From: Bradyrhizobium lablabi
GTDB taxonomy: Bacteria; Pseudomonadota; Alphaproteobacteria; Rhizobiales; Xanthobacteraceae
Direction of reading: 5' to 3'
Length of the DNA stretch: 40,848 nucleotides
Assembly (NCBI RefSeq): GCF_001440475.1
Contig: NZ_LLYB01000131.1
Location: forward strand, 57,643 to 98,490
In this document: piece after piece, positions 24,511 to 32,169 of the stretch
How positions within the stretch are numbered: the first letter of the stretch is position 1
How the letters are laid out: each line of letters starts with the position of its first letter
Translations under genes and position numbers: made by a program
Notes under the pieces: generated by a model
Told to the model about the DNA's origin: nothing
Databases searched by the model: none
Seen by the model: only the letters and a program-made list of their open reading frames with translations

Positions 24511-25482
24511 TCAGAACTTGGTCGGAACCGGCTTGAACTGCGTCGAGATGATCTCCGCCGCCGGCCCAAGGTCCTTCATGCCGCCGGCCTTGGCCATGTC
24601 GAGCGCGAGCTGAAGCTGCTCGGTGATCTTCGGCCCATCCATGCTGCCGTCGGTTTCCAGCTTCATGATCGTGTTTTCATACTCCAGCGCTGCGATCTCG
24701 GCGGGAATTTCATAGAGCTCGGTGATCAGCTTGACGGAGGCGTCCTTGTTGGCGCGCATGAACATCAGCGCGCCATAGAGCGCGTTCAGCGTCTTCTGCA
24801 CCAGCTGCGGCTTGTCCTGCACGTATTTGTCGAGCGCGATCCACCCCGCTGCAAGGTTCGGCGGCACTTCCTTGGAGAAGTCGAGGATGGTACGTGCTTC
24901 GCCCGATTTGGAGATCTGGAAGCTCAGCGGCGAATAGACCACGGCGGCATCGACATTGCCGGCGAGCAGGTTCGGCACCAGGCCGCCGCCGCCGACGGGA
25001 ACGCGGGTGAACTCGATCTTCTTGTCCTGCTGGGTCCATAGCGCCAGCAGATCGGAGCCTGAGCCCGCGGAGGTGATGGCGACCTTCTTGCCTTTCAGAT
25101 CGTTGACGCCGAGCGTCGATTTCGAAAGCGTCATCAACTGCCAGCCGTAATAGCCCATGGCGGCGTTCGCGAGCACCTTGGAGTTCACGCCCTTCTTGCG
25201 ACCGGCGGATACCAGCGAGGTCGCGTCGAGAATGACGTCGGCGGCGCCCGCCGCCATCGCCTCGAATGTCTCGGCGCCGCCGCGATAGATCGTCAGCTCC
25301 GCCTTGATGCCTTCCTTCTCGAACAGCTTTTGGCGCACCGCGGTTTCCGCGATGGTGGTCGGCCAATAGGTTTTTGTCGGCAGCCCGATGCGAACGGTAT
25401 CGGCGGCCTGCGCCATGGCCGATGTAACAAGCACGGTGATGGCTGATATCGTTGCCAGGACGTGGCGTCGCGTGATCTTCAT
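24511..25482 (-). CDS. NMT1/THI5-like ABC substrate-binding protein
   Basis: The 323-residue periplasmic receptor has an RR-containing export signal (MKITRRHVLATISAITVLVTS, cleavage near AQAA), which could be Sec or Tat. The NMT1-like domain follows: an IGLPTKTYWPTTIAETA opening, GGAETFEAMAAGAADVILDATS, and KGKKVAITSAGSGSDLL. Family ligands include taurine, alkanesulfonates, nitrate, and pyrimidine precursors of thiamine, so the ligand is open. It is the first transport gene after the GntR regulator (48-base gap) in the leftward operon. Confidence 0.92.
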   Translation of the reverse strand: MKITRRHVLATISAITVLVTSAMAQAADTVRIGLPTKTYWPTTIAETAVRQKLFEKEGIKAELTIYRGGAETFEAMAAGAADVILDATSLVSAGRKKGVNSKVLANAAMGYYGWQLMTLSKSTLGVNDLKGKKVAITSAGSGSDLLALWTQQDKKIEFTRVPVGGGGLVPNLLAGNVDAAVVYSPLSFQISKSGEARTILDFSKEVPPNLAAGWIALDKYVQDKPQLVQKTLNALYGALMFMRANKDASVKLITELYEIPAEIAALEYENTIMKLETDGSMDGPKITEQLQLALDMAKAGGMKDLGPAAEIISTQFKPVPTKF

Positions 25483-25530
25483 GGTGACGTTTCCCTTTTG
25501 CTTTTCTTGATTTGGTCTTCGAGCGGTCGA

Positions 25531-26259
25531 TCACGCGGTGTCGCCACCTCCGGAAATTTTCGGAGCGGCGAGCTCGACGAGATGCATGGTCGTCATGAAA
25601 TGCTTCGAGAGCGCCGCGACCGCGGCGTCGGCATCGCGCTTGAGTGTGGCGCGCACGATGGCGGCGTGCTCGGCCTCGACGTTGCGGGTTATTTCGCTGT
25701 TGCGGCGGATCGCGAGCCGTCGATAGCGCTCGCTCTGCTCGTGCAGCACATCGCGAAAGCCGAGCAGCCATTGCGAGCCGCAGGCATTCACCAGCGTGCG
25801 GTGGAAGACGCGGTGCCGCACCACCCATTCCTCATAATGATGGGTCGGATCATCAGGATAGGTGTGGGGAACGGCGCACAACGCCGCGAACGATTTTTCC
25901 ACCGATGCAAGCCAGGCCGCATCGCCACGCTCGATCGAGCGGCGAAGCGCCAGCCCCTCGATATCGACGCGGGTTTGGGTCACGTCGCGCAGGTCGGTGG
26001 GCGATACCGGGCTGACGCGAAAGCCGCGCTGGTCGGACGCCTGTACCAACCCGTCCGCGACCAGCCGCGACAGTGCTTCGCGCACTGCGGCAAGGCTGAC
26101 CGAAAACTGCTTGGCGAGGCCGGCGATATGCAGCTTCTGGCCGGGCAACAGCCGGGTCGAGAGAATATCCGCGCGCAGCCGCTCCTGGACGGCGGACGTC
26201 AGGCTACGCGGCCGTTCACCGGCAAGGCTCTCGCCAAAACTCAACCCGATACTGCTCAT
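25531..26259 (-). CDS. GntR-family regulator (FCD/FadR-type)
   Basis: The 242-residue protein has an N-terminal winged helix (LTSAVQERLRADILSTRLLPGQ, then VSLAAVREALSRLVADGLV) and a C-terminal all-helical FCD domain with metal-site-like residues (ETRVDIEG-like TRVDIEGLALR, HRVFHRTLV, EAEHAAIVRA). FCD regulators usually sense organic acids. ATG at 26259 is chosen over an in-frame TTG at 26283. It is the first gene of the leftward operon, so it likely controls the transporter and enzymes that follow. Confidence 0.92.
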   Translation of the reverse strand: MSSIGLSFGESLAGERPRSLTSAVQERLRADILSTRLLPGQKLHIAGLAKQFSVSLAAVREALSRLVADGLVQASDQRGFRVSPVSPTDLRDVTQTRVDIEGLALRRSIERGDAAWLASVEKSFAALCAVPHTYPDDPTHHYEEWVVRHRVFHRTLVNACGSQWLLGFRDVLHEQSERYRRLAIRRNSEITRNVEAEHAAIVRATLKRDADAAVAALSKHFMTTMHLVELAAPKISGGGDTA

Positions 26260-26300
26260 GCCGGCGGCAGATTGGCGAGGCAAGGCGAGATCGTCAATCG

Positions 26301-26312
26301 AAAATCGATTTT
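26301..26312. promoter_or_regulatory. Palindrome upstream of the GntR gene
   Basis: AAAATCGATTTT is a perfect 12-bp palindrome 41 bases upstream of the GntR start, in the AT-rich part of the divergent region with the marR gene. It is a candidate operator or promoter element of the leftward operon. It does not match the usual FadR-type TNGTNNNACNA form, so the binding protein is unclear. Confidence 0.35.
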
Positions 26313-26435
26313 TTTGATAAGCGGCTGTTCAGGCTGCGTTTTCTTCCTGGCTGGCTCGCTTCAAGCGGATCTCCCTCCGAATTCTCGTGGCACCGGCTGA
26401 AAATCATCGTGACAACCTCCGGGCACTCACCTAGA

Positions 26436-26453
26436 TAGTTCGCATGCGAAATA
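26436..26453. promoter_or_regulatory. MarR-type operator
   Basis: TAGTTCGCATGCGAAATA contains the perfect palindrome TTCGCATGCGAA (26439-26450) and extends symmetrically except for one position on each side. It resembles operators of MarR regulators of aromatic and acyl-CoA catabolism. It is only 17 bases upstream of the marR ATG, so bound protein would cover the start region, consistent with autorepression. Confidence 0.65.
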
Positions 26454-26469
26454 AATCGACCCCGCTGGC

Positions 26470-26910
26470 ATGAGTCCGCGCCGCGAACACCGGCTGGTGT
26501 TCCTGCTCACCGTCGCGCAGCGCCGCCTGCAGCGCTGGATGGCGGCGCAGAGGCAGAACAGCAGCGTGACCGCCACGCAGGCCGGCTTGCTGTTCATTCT
26601 GGGCCAGCGCGATGGCGTGCTGATGGGCGAGGCGGGCGCGGCGCTCGATCTCGGGCCGCCCGGCATCAGTGGGCTGGTGGACCGGATGACCGCGGCAAAC
26701 CTGATCAAGCGGCGCGCCGATCCGGATGACGGGCGCGCATGGCGGCTATGGCTGACACCGGCCGGCCGAGAGGCGATCGCACAGTCGAAAGCAGGACTCG
26801 TCGAGGTCAACGCGCGCCTCACGGATGGATTTACCGACGCCGAGATCGACGTCGTCGCGCGTTGGCTGACCACGATGCAAACGAGATTTCCCAGAGGAGA
26901 AGACGAATGA
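26470..26910 (+). CDS. MarR-family transcriptional regulator
   Basis: The 146-residue protein has the MarR winged helix: VTATQAGLLFILGQ, ALDLGPPGISGLVDRMTAANLIKR as recognition helix, and the wing RADPDDGRAWRLWLTPAGRE. It is followed by an enoyl-CoA hydratase-like gene with an ATGA overlap, so the two are one transcript. The operator at 26436 lies just upstream. Relatives often respond to acyl-CoA or aromatic-CoA thioesters, which fits the coupled gene. No good Shine-Dalgarno sequence is visible. Confidence 0.92.
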   Translation: MSPRREHRLVFLLTVAQRRLQRWMAAQRQNSSVTATQAGLLFILGQRDGVLMGEAGAALDLGPPGISGLVDRMTAANLIKRRADPDDGRAWRLWLTPAGREAIAQSKAGLVEVNARLTDGFTDAEIDVVARWLTTMQTRFPRGEDE

Positions 26911-27683
26911 CCGAGCATGTCAAGATCGAGAAGAGCGACGGGATCCTGACGCTGACGATGGCCCGTCCCGACAAGAAGAACGCGTTGACGAACGCGATGT
27001 ATGGCGCGCTGGCCGATGCGATCCAGGCCGCCGAGACGGATTCATCCGTCCGCGTGCTGCTGATCCGCGGCGAGGGCGACATGTTCACCGCCGGCAATGA
27101 TGTCGGCGAGTTCGCCGCGATTGCGACAGGCGCGGTCCAGGGCGAACGGCATGTCGGCCGTTTCCTGCAGTCGCTCGCACATTCGAGCCGCCCGCTGGTC
27201 GCGGCCGTCCAGGGCCGCGCCGTCGGCATCGGCACCACCATGCTGCTGCATTGCGACCTGGTCGTGCTGGCCGAGAATGCGCTTCTGTCGACGCCGTTCG
27301 TCAATCTGGCGCTGGTGCCGGAAGCCTCTTCCAGCGTCTTGATGCCGCTTCGCATCGGCTATGCCCGCGCCTTTGAGATGTTCGCGCTCGGCGAAGCCGT
27401 CGATGCCAAATCCGCATTCGCCTGGGGACTTGCCAACCGCGTGGTGTCGCTGGAGAAGCTCGACGCCGAGGCGAGGGCGTTCGCGTCGCGGCTGGCGAAA
27501 CAGCCGGCCGGTGCCGTCAGCACCACCAAGCGGCTGATGCGCAATCCGGAAGTTCTGATGGCGCAGATCAAGATGGAAAGCGAGCAGTTCGCGGCGCGCC
27601 TGAAGACCGCCGAAGCGCGAGAGGCTTTTGTGGCATTCGCCGAGCGCCGGCCGCCGGACTTTCTGAAACTCGCCGCCAGCTAG
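26907..27683 (+). CDS. Enoyl-CoA hydratase/isomerase-family protein, isomerase-like
   Basis: The 258-residue crotonase-fold protein has oxyanion-hole segments TAGNDVGEF and GRAVGIGTT. By alignment with rat enoyl-CoA hydratase by eye, both catalytic glutamates (Glu144, Glu164) seem replaced (Thr and Phe). Glu139 in LVPEASSS sits where delta3,delta2-enoyl-CoA isomerases carry their base. An isomerase role is therefore more likely than hydration. ATG at 26907 overlaps the marR stop; the longer frame from 26739 lies inside marR. Confidence 0.9.
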   Translation: MTEHVKIEKSDGILTLTMARPDKKNALTNAMYGALADAIQAAETDSSVRVLLIRGEGDMFTAGNDVGEFAAIATGAVQGERHVGRFLQSLAHSSRPLVAAVQGRAVGIGTTMLLHCDLVVLAENALLSTPFVNLALVPEASSSVLMPLRIGYARAFEMFALGEAVDAKSAFAWGLANRVVSLEKLDAEARAFASRLAKQPAGAVSTTKRLMRNPEVLMAQIKMESEQFAARLKTAEAREAFVAFAERRPPDFLKLAAS

Positions 27684-27720
27684 TTGGAAGAATTCCGGCA
27701 ATCTTTCGCAGTTCGAAAAT

Positions 27721-27764
27721 GCATCCCGGGATAACGAAGCGAGCGCCTCGTCATTCCGGGATGC
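27721..27764. repeat. Palindromic intergenic repeat
   Basis: GCATCCCGG (27721-27729) and CCGGGATGC (27756-27764) form a perfect 9-bp stem, extended by a G-T wobble and an A-T pair, around a 22-base internal stretch that can itself pair (ACGA/TCGT). I recall similar elements repeated across Bradyrhizobium genomes. The rest of 27684-27893 shows nothing else I can name. Confidence 0.65.
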
Positions 27765-27893
27765 GGCAGATTGTCCGGTGAAGGTTTCGCCACGACGATT
27801 GGAAGTCGTCTATTTCCATGCCTGCTCCCGGGAGGGAATTGACCGCCTGTGGCAGCCCCGCTACCTCTTCTGTCCGCTTGCGGGGGAAACAAA

Positions 27894-29507
27894 ATGAACA
27901 AGAACAATGATGCTTCCGAATTCGATTACGTCATCGTCGGCGCCGGCTCGGCCGGATGCGTGCTCGCCAATCGGCTGAGTGCCGACGGCAAACACTCTGT
28001 CCTGCTGTTGGAGGCGGGGCCGAAGGATACCAATCTCTGGATCCACGTGCCGCTCGGCTACGGCAAACTGTTCAAGGAAAAATCCGTCAACTGGATGTAC
28101 CAAACCGAGCCGGAACCTGGCTTGAACGGGCGTCAGGTGTTCCAGCCGCGCGGAAAAGTGCTCGGCGGCTCCAGTTCGATCAACGGCCTGCTCTACGTGC
28201 GCGGTCAGCACGAGGATTACGATCGCTGGCGCCAGCGCGGCAATGCCGGCTGGGGCTATGACGACGTGCTGCCCTATTTCAAGAAGGCCGAGAACCAGCA
28301 GCGCGGCGCAGACAAATATCACGGTAGCGGCGGCCCGCTGCCGGTGTCCGACTGGCGGCATCACGATCCGTTGTCGGAAGCCTTTGTCGTTGCCGCCGCG
28401 GAGACCGGCATTCCGACCAATCCCGATTTCAATGGCGTCACCCAGGAAGGCGCGGGATTTTTTCAGACCACGACAAGACGCGGGCGCCGCGCCAGTTCCG
28501 CATTTTCCTATCTCCGTCCTGCCAGGACGCGGCCCAACCTTCATATCGAGACTTCAGCGCTGGCGCAGCGCATCCTGTTCGAAGGACGTCGCGCGAAAGC
28601 TATCGAATACAAGCAGGAAGGTCGCGTCCGCACGGCGCGGGCGCGCAAGGAGATTCTTGTTTCCAGCGGGGCGTATAATTCGCCGCAACTGCTGCAGCTC
28701 TCCGGCGTCGGACCTGCCGATCTGTTGAAACAGCATGGCATCGAGATCGTGCTCGATGCACCCGGCGTCGGCAACGATCTGCAGGACCACATGCAGGTGC
28801 GCCTGATCACGCGCTGTGCGCAAAAGGTCACGCTGAATGACGTGGTCAATCATCCCTTCCGCAAGATGATGGCGGGCCTTCAGTATGCAGCCCTGCGCAA
28901 GGGGCCGCTGACGATTGCGGCCGGCACGTCAGGGGCGTTCTTCAAGACCAGCCCGCGGCTGGCCTCGCCGGATATCCAGATCCACTTCCTGCCGTTCTCG
29001 ACCGACAAGATGGGTGAGAAACTTCACGCGCTGTCCGGCTTCACGGCATCGGTCTGCCAGTTGCGTCCCGAAAGCCGCGGTTCGCTCCGCATCAAGAGCG
29101 CCGATCCGTCCGTGCCGCCGGAAATCCGCATCAATTATCTCGCGACCGAAACCGACCGCCGCGCCTTCATCGACGGCATCCGGATTTTGCGCAAGATCCT
29201 CGCGGCGCCTGCGCTGAAGCCCTATGCGGTTGGTGAAGTCGATCCCGGCCCGAAGGTGCAGAGCGATGACGAGTTGCTTGATTTCTGCCGCCGCACCGGC
29301 AGCACGGTCTATCACCCGACCTCGACCTGCCGGATGGGCAGCGATGCGCTCGCGGTCGTCGATCAGCGTTTGCGCGTGCGCGGCATCGAAGGATTGCGCG
29401 TCGTCGATGCGTCGATCATGCCGGATCTGATGTCGGGGAATACCAATGCGCCGACCATCATGATCGCCGAGAAGGCGTCCGACATGATTTTGGAGGATGC
29501 GCGGTAG
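27894..29507 (+). CDS. GMC-family FAD oxidoreductase (choline/alcohol dehydrogenase type)
   Basis: The 537-residue flavoenzyme has the N-terminal FAD motif IVGAGSAGCVLANRLS, the GMC signature 1 GKVLGGSSSINGLLYVRGQ, signature 2 SSGAYNSPQLLQLSGVGP, and the catalytic histidine region HPTSTCRMG near residue 477. These enzymes oxidise primary alcohols to aldehydes, often passing electrons to quinone. No signal peptide is seen. ATG at 27894 follows GGGGGAAAC; a longer start at 27849 adds unrelated residues. It ends one base before the convergent hemE stop. Betaine genes are absent, so choline as substrate is not supported by context. Confidence 0.92.
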   Translation: MNKNNDASEFDYVIVGAGSAGCVLANRLSADGKHSVLLLEAGPKDTNLWIHVPLGYGKLFKEKSVNWMYQTEPEPGLNGRQVFQPRGKVLGGSSSINGLLYVRGQHEDYDRWRQRGNAGWGYDDVLPYFKKAENQQRGADKYHGSGGPLPVSDWRHHDPLSEAFVVAAAETGIPTNPDFNGVTQEGAGFFQTTTRRGRRASSAFSYLRPARTRPNLHIETSALAQRILFEGRRAKAIEYKQEGRVRTARARKEILVSSGAYNSPQLLQLSGVGPADLLKQHGIEIVLDAPGVGNDLQDHMQVRLITRCAQKVTLNDVVNHPFRKMMAGLQYAALRKGPLTIAAGTSGAFFKTSPRLASPDIQIHFLPFSTDKMGEKLHALSGFTASVCQLRPESRGSLRIKSADPSVPPEIRINYLATETDRRAFIDGIRILRKILAAPALKPYAVGEVDPGPKVQSDDELLDFCRRTGSTVYHPTSTCRMGSDALAVVDQRLRVRGIEGLRVVDASIMPDLMSGNTNAPTIMIAEKASDMILEDAR

Positions 29508-29508
29508 G

Positions 29509-30555
29509 CTACCCCTTATAATCGCGCACGCGCTTCAGCATCTGCTCAACATGCGCGATCGGGGTTTCCGGCTGGATGCCGTGGCCGAGGTTGAAGATCA
29601 GCCGGCCCTGCGCGTAGTTCGCCAGCACGTCGTCGACGGCGCGGTCGAGCGCGGCGCCGCCTGCGATCAGCACCAGCGGATCGAGATTGCCCTGCACGGC
29701 GACGCGGGTCTGCACGCGCTCGCGGATCATGGAAGGCTCGGCCGCCCAGTCGATGCTGACGGCATTGACGCCGGTTGCCTCGACATAGGCCGGCAACAGC
29801 GCGCCGGCGCCGCGGGGAAAGCCGATGATCTTGGCATCGGGCGCTTGCGCGCGCACGCCGGCGACGATGCGTTTCACCGGTTCGATCGACCAGCGCTCAA
29901 ACTCGCGCGGCGGCAACACGCCGGCCCAGGTGTCGAAGATCTGCAGGCAATCGGCACCGGCCTTGAGCTGGCCAAGCAGGTACTGGATCGAATTCTCCAC
30001 CAATACGTCGATGATTTCAGCAAACGCTTCGGGATGGCGATAGGCCATCATGCGCGCGGGCGCCTGGTCCGGCGTGCCCTGTCCTGCGACCATGTAGGTT
30101 GCGACAGTCCACGGCGCGCCACAGAAACCGATCAGCGCGATGTCGGATGCGAGTTCCCGCCGCACGCGGCGCAACGCTTCATAGACCGGCTCGAGTTTTC
30201 CGAAATCGGCATGGCGCGCAAGCGTTGCCACTTGCTCCGGCGTGTCCAGCGGATCGAGCCGCGGGCCTTCGCCGGCCTCGAAGCGCACCGAGCGACCGAG
30301 CGCGTAGGGAATCACGAGAATGTCGGAGAAGATGATCGCGGCGTCGAAGTTGAAGCGGCGGATCGGCTGCAGCGTCACCTCGGCGGCATATTCTGGCGTG
30401 AAGCACAGATCGAGGAAGCCGCCCGCCTTGGCGCGCAGTTCACGATATTCCGGCAGATAGCGGCCGGCCTGCCGCATCATCCAGACCGGCGGCACCGTCT
30501 GCCTGCGGCCGCACAGCACTTCGAGAAAGGGTTTCACGGCGGGTTTCTGGGACAA
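29509..30555 (-). CDS. hemE: Uroporphyrinogen decarboxylase
   Basis: HemE removes four acetate carboxyls from uroporphyrinogen III to give coproporphyrinogen III in heme synthesis. The 348-residue product has the N-terminal signature PPVWMMRQAGRYLPEYR with the active-site arginines. The mid region IIFSDILVIPYALG holds the conserved aspartate, and GFCGAPWTVATYMV is also typical. There is no suitable ATG near the homologous start: TTG at 30555 gives MSQKPAVKPFLEVL, matching the normal N-terminus, so I use it. ATG codons further upstream add sequence unlike the family. It sits alone, convergent with the GMC gene. Confidence 0.95.
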   Translation of the reverse strand: MSQKPAVKPFLEVLCGRRQTVPPVWMMRQAGRYLPEYRELRAKAGGFLDLCFTPEYAAEVTLQPIRRFNFDAAIIFSDILVIPYALGRSVRFEAGEGPRLDPLDTPEQVATLARHADFGKLEPVYEALRRVRRELASDIALIGFCGAPWTVATYMVAGQGTPDQAPARMMAYRHPEAFAEIIDVLVENSIQYLLGQLKAGADCLQIFDTWAGVLPPREFERWSIEPVKRIVAGVRAQAPDAKIIGFPRGAGALLPAYVEATGVNAVSIDWAAEPSMIRERVQTRVAVQGNLDPLVLIAGGAALDRAVDDVLANYAQGRLIFNLGHGIQPETPIAHVEQMLKRVRDYKG

Positions 30556-30600
30556 AACGAAAGGTTCCTGCGGCAGGGCTACTATGGCGCCTCTGATACA

Positions 30601-30654
30601 CGCAGGTTCCCGATTGGCCAAGAAGCGATGCATGGCGCGCGCGAGGAACCTGCG
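30601..30654. promoter_or_regulatory. Inverted repeat between hemE and a small gene
   Basis: CGCAGGTTCC (30601-30610) and GGAACCTGCG (30645-30654) form a perfect 10-bp inverted repeat with a 34-base centre in the divergent gap. Another AGGTTCC lies at 30562-30568 near the hemE start. They may be operator sites or a folded leader; no known regulator matches. Confidence 0.35.
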
Positions 30655-30690
30655 CAAAATCGAGCCGTTATCTCAGCCATGGAGGTACCT

Positions 30691-30912
30691 ATGGCTGAGA
30701 AATTCAATCCTGCGGCGCATGACAAACACGCCGAAGATCCCCGCGAAGCGCAGAAGGCCGATCGGGAAACCCACGAAAAGCTCGAGGCCGGACTGGTCGA
30801 TACGTTCCCGGCATCCGACCCTGTGAGCGCCGCGCAGCCGGCGCCGTCGAAAGCCGATCGCGAACATGAGAACCCATCGCTGTGGAACAAGGTCCTCGCG
30901 GTTTTCCGTTAG
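30691..30912 (+). CDS. Small hydrophilic protein of unknown function
   Basis: The 73-residue product is highly charged (NPAAHDKHAEDPREAQKADR) with a DTFPASDPVSAAQPAP motif that I recall in many small Bradyrhizobium proteins. A textbook ribosome site GGAGGT (30681-30686) precedes ATG at 30691, and a terminator follows at 30954, so this is probably a real single-gene unit. It has no membrane segment, cysteine or known domain. Function is unknown; a stress-related role is only a guess. Confidence 0.8.
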   Translation: MAEKFNPAAHDKHAEDPREAQKADRETHEKLEAGLVDTFPASDPVSAAQPAPSKADREHENPSLWNKVLAVFR

Positions 30913-30953
30913 CGCAGCCCTCATCTCAACCCCGCGCATGGTCGCGCGGCAGG

Positions 30954-30985
30954 AGCGGCTCCTTCCCTAAGGGGCCGCTTTTGTT
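30954..30985 (+). terminator. Rho-independent terminator after the small gene
   Basis: AGCGGCTCC (30954-30962) pairs with GGGGCCGCT (30971-30979), with one G-T wobble, an 8-base loop and a following T-rich stretch TTTGTTT. It follows the stop at 30912 and lies before the convergent slyX stop. Confidence 0.7.
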
Positions 30986-30999
30986 TGGCCGAGCGAGCC

Positions 31000-31245
31000 T
31001 TAGTAATGCGGCGGCCGTTCGTTTGTTGGGCCCGGCATGTTGTTCTCGGCTTCTTGCAGGCGCTCTTTCAGTTCTGCGACCTTCCGCGTCAGCCTGTCGA
31101 TCTCGGTCCACTGCGTCGTGACCGTTTGGTTCAATGTTTCGATGGTCACGTCCTGATAGGTCAGCCGCATCTCCAGCGAATCGATGCGATCGTTCAAGCT
31201 GTCGATGCGATCGCTCAATCTATCGACTTCACTCATGCGAGCCAT
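31000..31245 (-). CDS. slyX: SlyX family protein
   Basis: The 81-residue product is a small coiled coil with heptad-like repeats (DRIDSLNDRIDSLEMRLTYQDVTIE, here in part) and a proline-rich tail ending PPHY, which is the typical SlyX ending. The role of SlyX is not established. ATG at 31245 or 31236 may be the start; either overlaps the trhO stop at 31229 (17 or 8 bases), so slyX is translationally coupled to trhO. Confidence 0.88.
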   Translation of the reverse strand: MARMSEVDRLSDRIDSLNDRIDSLEMRLTYQDVTIETLNQTVTTQWTEIDRLTRKVAELKERLQEAENNMPGPTNERPPHY

Positions 31246-31984
31246 CGCCGCGCTCCCGCAGGCCGTGGCCCAGCGCCACGCGCTCATCGAACACGAAACA
31301 TTCACCGCGCCAGCGGCTGTCTTGTTCCGGTACCCCTTCCAGGTAGCGGAGAATGCCGCCCTTGAGGTGATAGACCTCGGAAAATCCGTGCGCCAGCAGA
31401 TAGGCGCTGGCCTTTTCGCAGCGGATGCCGCCGGTGCAGAACATCGCGATCTTCTTGTGCTTCGCCGGGTCGAGTTTCTCCGCGGCGAACTCCTTGAACT
31501 GCCCAAAGCTCTTGATGCCGGGATCGACCGCGCCCTCGAACGTACCCATCGCCACCTCAAAGGCGTTGCGGGTATCGATCACCAGCGTGTCGGGAGCGGC
31601 GATCAGTGCGTTCCATTCCGACGGTTCGACATAGGTGCCGACCTGCCGTGTCGGGTCGACCGTCGTGTCTCCCAGCGTAACGATTTCCTTCTTCAGCCGG
31701 ATCTTCAACCGTTGAAACGGCATCTCGGAAGCGCCCGAAAACTTGAGTTCGAGATTGCCGAGCCGGCCGCCGAAAAGGGCGCCGTGCTGCAACTCCTGGA
31801 CGAGCGCGTCAATGCCCTCATCGCTGCCCGCAACCGTGCCGTTGATACCCTCATTGGCGAGCAGCACGCTGCCCTTGATCCCGAGGCTTGCGGCTATCGC
31901 ACGCAGCGGCTCGCGCAACTCCCGGAAGTCCGGCAGCGGGGCGAATTGATAGAAGGCGGCGACCTTGACCGGCATGGCGACCAT
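31229..31984 (-). CDS. trhO: tRNA uridine(34) hydroxylase TrhO (rhodanese domain)
   Basis: TrhO catalyses oxygen-dependent formation of 5-hydroxyuridine at tRNA position 34. The 251-residue protein has the N-terminal acylphosphatase-like domain (SVLLANEGINGTVAG near residue 40) and a rhodanese domain with the active-site loop FCTGGIRCEKA, which has the family's two cysteines. An in-frame ATG at 31975 (MPVKVAAF) is an equally good start. It is upstream of and overlaps slyX. Confidence 0.94.
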   Translation of the reverse strand: MVAMPVKVAAFYQFAPLPDFRELREPLRAIAASLGIKGSVLLANEGINGTVAGSDEGIDALVQELQHGALFGGRLGNLELKFSGASEMPFQRLKIRLKKEIVTLGDTTVDPTRQVGTYVEPSEWNALIAAPDTLVIDTRNAFEVAMGTFEGAVDPGIKSFGQFKEFAAEKLDPAKHKKIAMFCTGGIRCEKASAYLLAHGFSEVYHLKGGILRYLEGVPEQDSRWRGECFVFDERVALGHGLRERGDGSHE

Positions 31985-32169
31985 TTATCAGGCAGGCCGG
32001 GCAGGGGAAACCCCGTAAAGCCCTGCATATTCCGCACATTGGCCCTGACGCCCCGCTGGCATGCCAACCATTGCCCTGCCGGGGATGAATATGCCAAAGA
32101 ACCGTCTGTAAACCCGCCCCTGATGCTCCCCGCGGGATGCTCAAGAAACGCTGAAAGAAAGCACTCGCG

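Noticed and set aside
27861..28544. Minus-strand frame opposite the GMC oxidoreductase
   Set aside because: Shadow frame of a well-supported gene with complete GMC motifs.
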